IMG/VR virus record: IMGVR_UViG_3300007542_000227 | Location: 1 to 21,664 of that record | Strand: one strand, 5' to 3' | Length of the DNA stretch: 21,664 nt | From: a virus | Shown: piece after piece, positions 7,048-13,775 of the stretch | Position numbering within the stretch: position 1 is the stretch's first letter | Layout: each line of letters starts with the position of its first letter | Made by a program: the position numbers and the translations under genes | The notes under the pieces: generated by a model | Database searches by the model: none | What the model was told of the DNA's origin: nothing | The model's input: the letters and a program-made list of their open reading frames with translations, nothing else

Positions 7048-7563
7048 ATGAGTCCTAAAAAGAAAGAAGAGCCTACCGTGGAAACCAACTTGCCTGCCGG
7101 GTTTGAGATGGATGAAGATGGCATTGTCTCACTCGATCCCGTGATGGTCACTGACATCGAGGAAGTGCCTAGCGATCACTTTGGCCACTTCTTCAGCATC
7201 AAGACCGGCAAGAAACTTCAGGGCGGCGGTGTGCGCACTGATTACTCTTACTACATCGTGCCCTACGACATCCCAGAGCAGAAGAAGGACATCATCGTGA
7301 ACCAGCTCAAGTTTGATGGATGGGTACGGGTTGACGGTGTGCGCTGTCAGGATCTCAATGGGATTATCCTGCGGCGCCCGCAACGCCTGCAAGAACAAGC
7401 ACGCAACCGACGACGGGCAATGAATGACATTGCCGATAACCGTCGCACGGAGATTGATAGCGCCGATTTCAGGGGCCAATTCAATGGCCGCAATGACTCG
7501 GCGGAAAGCACGCTCAAAACCAGTCCCGAGACAATGACTGTCCGGGAAGCACTTACTCAATAG
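7048..7563 (+). CDS. Hypothetical protein between scaffold and decoration genes
   Basis: Unrecognised, 171 residues. It has a charged N-terminus (MSPKKKEEPT), an acidic stretch (20-42), a central region with aromatic residues that looks folded (43-108, including TDYSYYIVPYDIP), an Arg-rich helix (109-133) and a polar tail. The ATG follows AAGGAGACACC, a strong ribosome site, and the gene lies ten bases after the scaffold stop and ten before the decoration gene. Its steady expression signals and its place in the head cluster suggest a head-assembly or minor head protein. No specific role is claimed. Confidence 0.78.
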   Translation: MSPKKKEEPTVETNLPAGFEMDEDGIVSLDPVMVTDIEEVPSDHFGHFFSIKTGKKLQGGGVRTDYSYYIVPYDIPEQKKDIIVNQLKFDGWVRVDGVRCQDLNGIILRRPQRLQEQARNRRRAMNDIADNRRTEIDSADFRGQFNGRNDSAESTLKTSPETMTVREALTQ

Positions 7564-7572
7564 GAGGCTACA

Positions 7573-9057
7573 ATGGCCAACCCTGACAAACCTATTAGCT
7601 TCAGCCCGGTATTCCAGCCGGGGCAAGTCCCAAAGACTGAGGCGTATGAGGTCGCAGCGGCTCAGACGTGGAGCGCCGGCGACCTGCTCACCATGAACTC
7701 TAGCGGCCAGATTGAATTGGCAACCGCATCTAGCGGCGCCCTCTGTGGCCTTGCTGTCAACTCAATCGCCGCCCCTGCACAGGGCACCCGTGTCCTGGTC
7801 TATGATGACCCTAACCAGTTGTTCTATGGTCAGTGCAGTGGCACCTTTGCGATTACCATGCTCGGGTCTGACTTCGACATTGAAGGCACCACCGGGGCGC
7901 AGGAAATCAACGAGAACGCAACCCTGAAGCGGGTTGTGCAGATTGTCAACTACCCGCTTGAGGCGGAAGGCGAGTCGAACGCAGTAGGCGCCAACACGAA
8001 AGTCTACTTCAAGATCGCAAAACACCAGTTCGACCCGATGATCAACATCAGTTCTGACCTGTCAGACTTTGGCGCTGATGGCCTCAAGACTGACAAGATC
8101 GCTGAGTCCACCTCTGCCGCTGGCGTGACGATTGATGTCCTCACGCTGGTCAAAGACGGTGACATCACGTCCGGTGGCTTTGTCCACTGCGACAGTGATA
8201 CCGATGGCCTCAAGTTGGGCGACGACGCTGGAGTGAGCATCGTGGCCGGTGCCGCCGACGTGGTTTACGATAACACCCGTGCCACTGGCAAACACCTCTT
8301 CAAGTTGGGCAGCAGCGACGCCAACACCGAGTTTACCGTTGAGAAGGACGACGGCACCGACCTCTTCACTGCGAAGGGCGACGGCTCTGTCATCATCGGT
8401 GGTTCCCTTTCTGCGCTCACCGATGACATCATCATCGACAGCGACACTAAGGGCTTGAAACTGGGCGACGATCAGGGCGTGAGCCTGATCGCTGGCGCAG
8501 CCGATGTCACCATCGACAACACTCGTGCCACTGGCAAAATCATCGCCAAACTCGGCACCGACACCAACGCCACTCAGTTTGACGTTCAGAACGATTCCGG
8601 CTCTGCCATCCTGTCCGTTTTTGGTGACAGCGCAGTGGTCGTATCTGTGGCCGACAACGAAGCCGTTGCTCTTGATATCACCCAGGGCGCCAACTCTTAT
8701 CTGGCCATCGACACCACTAACTCCAAAGAGGCCGTTGTGTTTGGCAAGCGCACCCGTGAAAGCGGCGGCGCAAACGTCGAAGCACTGGCTGGCGACAAGA
8801 CCCTCGTTGTCACTGATGCGAAGTATCAGAAGCTGGACCCCGGCGGCGCACACCGTGACGTGAACCTCCCTGCCGAGGCAGACAGCACCGGCCTTGAGTT
8901 CTTCATTGCCAACGCTGCCGACAACGCAGAGAACCTCGTGGTCAAGAATGACGGCGCAGGCACCATCGCAACCCTAAACCAGAATGAAGCGGCTATCTTC
9001 ATTTGTGACGGCACCAATTGGGTCGTCATGAACGTGATTACTGCCGGCTTGACGTAG
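7573..9057 (+). CDS. Capsid decoration protein with duplicated fibre-like module
   Basis: 494 residues. Residues 20-150 (WSAGDLLTMNSSGQIELATA, then CGLAVNSI) look like a head decoration domain that binds the outer capsid, comparable to DUF2190/gpD-like proteins. A linker with TDKIAESTSAAGVTID follows (173-188). Two clear copies of a module of about 70 residues come next: DSDTDGLKLGDDAGVS (207-222) and DSDTKGLKLGDDQGVS (289-304), both leading into AGAADV and DNTRATGK. The C-terminus (408-494) resembles another common fibre end (VNLPAEADSTG, DGTNWVVM). AGGAGG before the ATG is a strong site, as expected for an abundant virion protein, and the capsid gene follows 18 bases later. The fibre part probably projects from the capsid surface. 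Confidence 0.82.
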   Translation: MANPDKPISFSPVFQPGQVPKTEAYEVAAAQTWSAGDLLTMNSSGQIELATASSGALCGLAVNSIAAPAQGTRVLVYDDPNQLFYGQCSGTFAITMLGSDFDIEGTTGAQEINENATLKRVVQIVNYPLEAEGESNAVGANTKVYFKIAKHQFDPMINISSDLSDFGADGLKTDKIAESTSAAGVTIDVLTLVKDGDITSGGFVHCDSDTDGLKLGDDAGVSIVAGAADVVYDNTRATGKHLFKLGSSDANTEFTVEKDDGTDLFTAKGDGSVIIGGSLSALTDDIIIDSDTKGLKLGDDQGVSLIAGAADVTIDNTRATGKIIAKLGTDTNATQFDVQNDSGSAILSVFGDSAVVVSVADNEAVALDITQGANSYLAIDTTNSKEAVVFGKRTRESGGANVEALAGDKTLVVTDAKYQKLDPGGAHRDVNLPAEADSTGLEFFIANAADNAENLVVKNDGAGTIATLNQNEAAIFICDGTNWVVMNVITAGLT

Positions 9058-9074
9058 GACAGGAGGACTGACCA

Positions 9075-10001
9075 ATGACCGTACTTAGATCCAATTATTC
9101 CGGCGTCCTTGACGCCGGGCATAAAGCATATCAGGATAGGTTCTTTGATGTCCTGAATAGCCAGCCGATGCTGTTCCCGGCACTGTTTCATGTCCGTGGC
9201 AGCACGAAAGGCGACGAAACCTCTTTGCGCCTGACCGACGTTGCGTACATTCCGAAGCGTGACAACGAGATGGGCGCCATCGAAGAACGTGAATACGTTG
9301 AAGATGGCACCGTGACCTTCACCCACAACGAGTATGTTGCAAAGTTCATCGCTTCCGCCGCAACGTGGAGCGACCTGCCAGATGACATGAAGTCTGCTTA
9401 TCCTGACCTTTATGCCATTTCCGCCCGTGCCACGATGGACAATACCGCATTTGGAGTCCTGCGTGATGCGTTCACCGGATCAACCTACACCGGACCAGAC
9501 AACCTCAGCCTGTGCAACGATGCACACACCTTGAAGTCTGGCGACACTGCCGACAACAAGACCACTGCGGCTCTGGCCATCTCTGCAATCAATGCTGCCC
9601 GTGCCGCCATGCAGCGGTTCAAGACCAGCAAGGGCCGTGTCCAGATCAATCAGATGGCACGCTATCTGGTTGTCCCGCCTGAGAAGGAAGCCGACGCAAA
9701 GACGTTTGTAGGCTCGACCTACTATGGCGACTACTCGACCCAGGAAAGCGACTTCAACTTTGCCAACCGGGTTGGCCTTGAAACTTTGGTTGTTCCCTAC
9801 CTGTCCGATGTCAATGACTGGTTCCTCGCCATTGACCCGGCTGCGACCATGCACGGTCTGGTATTCTACCGTCGTGAAGATCCGATGTTTGACTCGGGAT
9901 ACAACGGCGAGGACAAATACTACTGGGGCAACACCTCCATGCGTTTCAGCGTGGGCTTTGACAACTGGCGCCAGATTTATGGCTCTAGCGCATCAGCGTA
10001 A
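9075..10001 (+). CDS. Major capsid protein (HK97 fold, Mu gpT-like)
   Basis: The main shell subunit. 308 residues, a compact HK97-fold size without the extra N-terminal delta domain, which fits a separate scaffold. Recognisable features are the N-terminal LDAGHKAYQDRFFDVLNSQPMLFPALF, an E-loop-like region (60-95), the NLSLCNDAHTLKSGDTADN segment (142-160), the LVVPPEKEADAKTFV strand-helix (198-212) and VVPYLSDVNDWFLAIDP (about 238-254), all typical of Mu gpT-like coats. AGGAGG lies eight bases before the ATG, among the strongest sites in the window. Scaffold and decoration genes precede it and neck genes follow. A tail protein is very unlikely. Confidence 0.9.
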   Translation: MTVLRSNYSGVLDAGHKAYQDRFFDVLNSQPMLFPALFHVRGSTKGDETSLRLTDVAYIPKRDNEMGAIEEREYVEDGTVTFTHNEYVAKFIASAATWSDLPDDMKSAYPDLYAISARATMDNTAFGVLRDAFTGSTYTGPDNLSLCNDAHTLKSGDTADNKTTAALAISAINAARAAMQRFKTSKGRVQINQMARYLVVPPEKEADAKTFVGSTYYGDYSTQESDFNFANRVGLETLVVPYLSDVNDWFLAIDPAATMHGLVFYRREDPMFDSGYNGEDKYYWGNTSMRFSVGFDNWRQIYGSSASA

Positions 10002-10016
10002 GGGATAGGTGCTGGT

Positions 10017-10952
10017 ATGCTGAGAAAACAGCGGATTGTATACGGTAAATCAGGAACGGTCTACTTTGACGTTCCAGAGGGCAGGGCATCGGCTGCGACC
10101 GTCACCGTCAAAAACAACAAAGGGAATGACCTCCCTGATTCTGCGGTTGAAGACGAGAACGCAACCATTGACTCTGTAAGCACCACCGTAGCCGCTGGAT
10201 GGTCAGCAAGTACGCCACGCACCATTCCACTAACGTCCGTTGCCAATGTGGCAGTTGGGCGTGATTACCTGATTACTACCGGCGAGGGCCGGGAGGAGTG
10301 GGTATCTGTTGTCGGCATTGACACCGATGCGGAAACGATAACGGTGCTCTCTACTCCCGGCTTCTCGCTTACCGCCGCAGACACGTTCGTCGGCACACGC
10401 CTAACCTACATCATCACCGCAGCAAACGCAGAGACACGGGCGCACAACTACAGGTGCCTGTGGACCTATACGGTAGGCGGTGAAGTGTTCACGGGCGAGA
10501 ACCTATTCGACATCGTGCGAACGGTTCCAAAAAACCCTGCCACAAACACAGGTCTACGGAAATATTCGCCTGAGTTGATGTCACAGTGGGAACAACTTCT
10601 TGACGACAACTATGACCTACAGGACCGGATAGACGATGCGTTTGACAGGGTGATGATTGACCTGGAATCCCGCAGTCCTTCCAATAACGGATGGGCCGAC
10701 GCAATCGTGCAATGGTCACAGTGCGAGAGAACAGTATACGAGCACGTCCTGCTAGAGATGGCGCTTGCAGGATACAGCCCGCCAGCCTACAGCGAGCAGA
10801 TAGGCGAGTGGGTTGACCGTAGAGAGATTGAGTACAAGCGTGCCGTCGAGGAATGGACCGGGAAGATCATATGGTACGACGCTGGCGATGACAGGCGGCA
10901 AGGTGTTGGTGAAGAGGGCCGCAATCTCTGGTCTATCAATCTGGTGAAATGA
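10017..10952 (+). CDS. Probable head-tail adaptor with N-terminal beta domain
   Basis: 311 residues in two parts. Residues 1-168 are beta-rich and Ig-like (TVYFDVPEG..., EEWVSVVGIDTDAETITVLSTPGF...). Residues 175-275 are helical and acidic (SPELMSQWEQLLDDNYDLQDRI, DAFDRVMIDLESR, then VYEHVLLEMALAGYSPP), similar in pattern to the four-helix adaptors (HK97 gp6, SPP1 gp15) that sit below the portal. The gene follows the capsid gene, where adaptors belong. The larger size and the beta domain are unusual for an adaptor and suggest a fusion. The ribosome site is weak (AGGGATAGG). Its stop overlaps the next start. A stopper protein is the alternative. Confidence 0.62.
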   Translation: MLRKQRIVYGKSGTVYFDVPEGRASAATVTVKNNKGNDLPDSAVEDENATIDSVSTTVAAGWSASTPRTIPLTSVANVAVGRDYLITTGEGREEWVSVVGIDTDAETITVLSTPGFSLTAADTFVGTRLTYIITAANAETRAHNYRCLWTYTVGGEVFTGENLFDIVRTVPKNPATNTGLRKYSPELMSQWEQLLDDNYDLQDRIDDAFDRVMIDLESRSPSNNGWADAIVQWSQCERTVYEHVLLEMALAGYSPPAYSEQIGEWVDRREIEYKRAVEEWTGKIIWYDAGDDRRQGVGEEGRNLWSINLVK

Positions 10953-11428
10953 TGGGAGTGGTAAGCAAAATCATCGAGAACACCATTGCCAACATCGAGG
11001 CGATAACTCCAACCGTCAAGCCAGACAAGCCGTTTGAGGCCTTGACCGACGTTGACATAGAGACATTGCCACGGGTGCCAGGCTCACATCGTAAGTTTGC
11101 AGTCAAGTACGGTGAGGACTACACCATCGATACATCATTCCCGTGGCGTGCCGAAACCGACATGGAGATCAACCGGACGATTGACTTTCTGATTGTCCAT
11201 CGAATCGCAGGCCGTGACATTGTGCAGGCCAACAAGGACATATCTGAGGACGTTGACCAGATAGTTGTTGCTCTGTTGCAGGTTGATGGCTACGGGACCG
11301 CACAGGACACTGACGGCACGATGATTCTCCGTGACATCAACGAGGGTCCGCTGATCACGATGGACCTGGAACAGGGCAGCGCACTGACGACCATGCAGTT
11401 TGTGGTCAAATACCAGAGGAAAATATAA
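10949..11428 (+). CDS. Probable tail terminator / neck protein
   Basis: 159 residues, alpha/beta, no membrane segment. The N-terminal helix (4-20), a central strand pair (SHRKFAVKYGEDYTIDT), a helix (VDQIVVALLQVDGY) and final strands (LTTMQFVVKYQRKI) fit the tail terminator fold of lambda gpU / SPP1 gp17-type proteins, which cap the tail tube. The position between adaptor and tube supports this. The ATG at 10949 overlaps the preceding stop as ATGA; a second ATG follows directly at 10952. The assignment is by pattern and order only. It could equally be a minor neck protein. Confidence 0.62.
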   Translation: MMGVVSKIIENTIANIEAITPTVKPDKPFEALTDVDIETLPRVPGSHRKFAVKYGEDYTIDTSFPWRAETDMEINRTIDFLIVHRIAGRDIVQANKDISEDVDQIVVALLQVDGYGTAQDTDGTMILRDINEGPLITMDLEQGSALTTMQFVVKYQRKI

Positions 11429-11622
11429 TGCCGAGCGATGCGAGAGGGCAGGCACTGGCCGACCTCAAACAGGAATTGAGCGCAGAGCGTGCCCGTTGCG
11501 CCGCTTTGCATGATGCTCTTGAATCCTACAAGAGCGATAACGATAAACTGAAAGCCGAAGTGGCCAGCCTGAAAGAACGGGCGTCCGAGGCTAAGAAAGC
11601 ACAGAAGAAGGAGGACAACTAA
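11428..11622 (+). CDS. Small coiled-coil protein
   Basis: 64 residues, almost entirely a heptad coiled coil (about 7-55: ALADLKQELSAERARCAALH, then LKAEVASLKERASEA) with a Lys-rich end. Both ends are coupled by TAATG overlaps (11426-11430 and 11620-11624), so it is translated with the terminator and tube genes. AAGGAGG near its 3' end is the ribosome site for the tube gene. No family is recognised. A small assembly factor or tail minor protein is plausible. One cysteine in the coil could allow disulfide-linked dimers. Confidence 0.72.
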   Translation: MPSDARGQALADLKQELSAERARCAALHDALESYKSDNDKLKAEVASLKERASEAKKAQKKEDN

Positions 11623-12899
11623 TGTCTGGCTATATTTGGCAACTAGGAAAGCTCCTGTATAAGCAGGAGAGCACGTTTGCAGTAGACCCGACGCCTAACA
11701 CATACCTGCGCCTGATTGAGCGCCCTGACCTGTCTAGCGCCGTCAAGAACTATTGGGAGTCTGACCAACTCACTCAGGGGTTGTACCGTGAGGAAGGTAT
11801 CGTTGGGCACTCTTCAGAATCGACGCTGAGCATCTCCCATTACCTGCACGGGTGGAGCACGTCTACTCCTACAGGCGGCGCCGTGGCCCTGCACCCTGAC
11901 GCAGAAATGGCCAGCCTTGCGTTTGGAAATCATCATCTCTTTGATGGTGGTGCGGCTACTCCGTTTCTTGAAGTATCCAGCATCGACGCTACGAAAAAAA
12001 TCATCACCGTTGGCGCAGACCCTACCAGCACCTACACGATTGGCGAGTGCGTTGCCCTCTACACCGCAAACGGTCTTGAGTTTGGCATGGTCGCAAACAC
12101 CACTGCAACTCCTGACACCGTTGTCTTGCGTGCCCCACTGTCAACAGACTCGCTTGTTGGCGTGACGAACGCAGACCTTTTCGCAGGCATTACCGTTTTC
12201 ACAACTACGGCATTCAAGCAATCTTCCGTGGCGATGACCCTTGCCGGCCATGCGAGTGAGGACCACTTGCTATTGCTGGGCGGGCGCCCGTCGTCGTACA
12301 AGATTACCGCAAACCCTAGAGACTTCGCCCGGGCAGAGATTGAATTCATGTTCAATGCTCTGGTGCGTGCTGGCTCTGGCGGTGCTCCGGCTGCTACCAG
12401 TTACAACTACCCGGCCAGACGTGAAATCATGGGCGGTTGTCTGGTGCTCTACGATGGAACTGACAGAATCGAACTTGACTGCTCAACGTTTGAACTGGAT
12501 CTGGGGATTGAGATTGCGCAGCCGATGGACCCGTGCAACGTAAACGGCGCCGGCGATCCTGTTCTTGTGAACCGGGTGCCACGGCTCACGTTCAACCCGC
12601 TTTACACGTCAGACGTGAAGGACAACGCTGGTGCTGGCGCAAACAAGTTTGACCCTCCCAGCGCATTCGATTTGGGCACAGACTATGACATCCGCTACTA
12701 CTGGGGCGAACCTGGGAACGGTATCTGCATCTCAGCCGGTGCCGCTCGCCTGGTAGAATACCCGCAGCCTGGCGACCGTGAAAACCTCACGGCATGGTCA
12801 CTCGTGTTTGAACCGCAGGCGTACAGCGGAGACACGGGGACACTTGAAAACACCGATACCGTGCCCGGAGACAAGGATCTGTCTTTGAGCTTTGTGTAA
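11622..12899 (+). CDS. Probable major tail (tube) protein
   Basis: 425 residues placed where the tube gene belongs, between neck genes and chaperones. The opening (WQLGKLLYKQESTFAVDPTP) is typical of phage tail tube proteins, and later parts alternate beta strands (FARAEIEFMFNAL, RIELDCSTFELDLGIEIAQP, NLTAWSLVFEPQAYSG). The protein is long for a tube subunit; residues 60-205 (GHSSESTLS..., ITVGADPTSTY, TVVLRAP) may be an inserted Ig-like surface domain. Start and preceding stop overlap as TAATG with AAGGAGG nine bases before, a strong site. The gene ends 22 bases before the next start. The role is inferred from position and composition. Confidence 0.72.
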   Translation: MSGYIWQLGKLLYKQESTFAVDPTPNTYLRLIERPDLSSAVKNYWESDQLTQGLYREEGIVGHSSESTLSISHYLHGWSTSTPTGGAVALHPDAEMASLAFGNHHLFDGGAATPFLEVSSIDATKKIITVGADPTSTYTIGECVALYTANGLEFGMVANTTATPDTVVLRAPLSTDSLVGVTNADLFAGITVFTTTAFKQSSVAMTLAGHASEDHLLLLGGRPSSYKITANPRDFARAEIEFMFNALVRAGSGGAPAATSYNYPARREIMGGCLVLYDGTDRIELDCSTFELDLGIEIAQPMDPCNVNGAGDPVLVNRVPRLTFNPLYTSDVKDNAGAGANKFDPPSAFDLGTDYDIRYYWGEPGNGICISAGAARLVEYPQPGDRENLTAWSLVFEPQAYSGDTGTLENTDTVPGDKDLSLSFV

Positions 12900-12921
12900 A
12901 CCTTTCACCATGGGGGCGTCC

Positions 12922-13410
12922 ATGTACTCACTCAAGTCGAATCACACAATCACCTATATCAACCCACTTGACACGGCAATTGACTGGCCTGATTCACAGG
13001 AAGAGTACGAGAGCCTTGCAGACAAATACTCGGATACTCTCGACGTGAACCTGTTGCCGTTGAAGGGCACGCCAATCAAGTGGACACTTCGACCGCTCAC
13101 TCCATCTCAACTATCGTGGACGGTCGGACAGGCAATGGATAGGGACACGGGCAAAGTTGACAATGACTCGTGGACCTTCCACCTGGCCCTGGCTGGGGTT
13201 GTCGGAGTTGAGGACGCCCCTGCCGACATGCCTCAGCCGGGGTTTGTTTCAGAAGGGAAGCGGCTTAGATACCTGGACCCGCAATGGCTTGACGCTATCG
13301 GGGCACCTGTTGACTACGTCAACGCCATTGGTTTGGCGGTAATGAAGATCAGCACCAGGGACTCGGGTACGGAAAAAAACTCATATTCGCTCTCCGTGAA
13401 TCGCAGATAA
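12922..13410 (+). CDS. Tail assembly chaperone, zero-frame product (gpG-like)
   Basis: This 162-residue product corresponds to lambda gpG, which with the frameshifted form holds the tape measure protein during tail assembly. The acidic, mixed alpha/beta sequence with IKWTLRPLTPSQLSWTVGQA (about residues 53-72) is typical of siphovirus chaperones just upstream of the tape measure. The chosen ATG at 12922 has GGGGG five bases before it. Upstream starts exist at 12910 (ATG, no site) and 12892 (TTG, overlapping the previous gene). Near the 3' end the codons GAA AAA AAC form a -1 slippery site. Ribosomes that do not slip stop at TAA 13408-13410, inside the loop of the stimulatory stem. Confidence 0.82.
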   Translation: MYSLKSNHTITYINPLDTAIDWPDSQEEYESLADKYSDTLDVNLLPLKGTPIKWTLRPLTPSQLSWTVGQAMDRDTGKVDNDSWTFHLALAGVVGVEDAPADMPQPGFVSEGKRLRYLDPQWLDAIGAPVDYVNAIGLAVMKISTRDSGTEKNSYSLSVNRR

Positions 13411-13448
13411 GAGAACGGTTCATCTCATGCGAGACATGCACGGAGAGC
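13374..13448 (+). promoter_or_regulatory. Programmed -1 ribosomal frameshift signal
   Basis: The heptamer A AAA AAC occupies 13374-13380 in the correct phase of the G frame. After an 8-base spacer a perfect 10-bp stem GCTCTCCGTG (13389-13398) / CACGGAGAGC (13439-13448) follows, seven pairs being G-C. A nested 5-bp stem TCGCA (13401-13405) / TGCGA (13428-13432) can form inside. The -1 frame is open from the slip site to TAA at 13773-13775. Heptamer, spacing, stem and open -1 frame match the family pattern. Confidence 0.9.
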
Positions 13449-13775
13449 AAGCAAAGGGAGTTTGGTTGTCACATGGGAATGAGGGCGCAACATCCGATTG
13501 AGTTGCTAGGGTACGAGCTGGACCGTTGCCCGCTGGCGATGTTGCGTGACCGACCGATTGACAGCCAAATGGAAACAGACCAGATAATCAGGCTGGCGGT
13601 ATCAAAACGCAACGGGAATCTCTCACCATACCCCGGCGCTTACTCAGTCCGTGCATTGTCTCTCATCGACCTCGCAGAGAGCGAGATAATCAAGCTACAG
13701 GCAGAGCAGGCAGAGGACGCACGCAAAGAGTCAGAGCGCCGGGCATCGACAAAGAACAGGGTGCGCCGTGGGTAA
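13380..13775 (+). CDS. Tail assembly chaperone T extension (G-T fusion by -1 frameshift)
   Basis: Reading in the -1 frame from 13380 adds 131 residues to the first 153 of G, giving a G-T protein of 284 residues with its start at 12922. The extension opens with LIFALRESQIRERF, has Cys-x2-Cys (CETC), a following FGCH and a DRCP, then a SPYPGAYSVRAL segment and a charged helix ending in RRASTKNRVRRG. In lambda-type phages the T part recruits the tape measure and tube subunits. An ATG at 13473 could open a separate 100-residue gene, but its AAGGGAG site is 12 bases away, and that reading would split the frame from its open upstream portion. The stop overlaps the tape measure start by eight bases. 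Confidence 0.85.
   Translation, partial: LIFALRESQIRERFISCETCTESKQREFGCHMGMRAQHPIELLGYELDRCPLAMLRDRPIDSQMETDQIIRLAVSKRNGNLSPYPGAYSVRALSLIDLAESEIIKLQAEQAEDARKESERRASTKNRVRRG

Noticed and set aside
8062-8853. 263-codon open frame on the minus strand inside the decoration gene
   Set aside because: Exact shadow of a strongly supported + strand gene with repeats. No ribosome site and no neighbouring minus-strand genes.
12892-12921. TTG at 12892 as start of the G chaperone
   Set aside because: It lies inside the tube gene end and has no suitable ribosome site; the ATG at 12922 has GGGGG five bases upstream.
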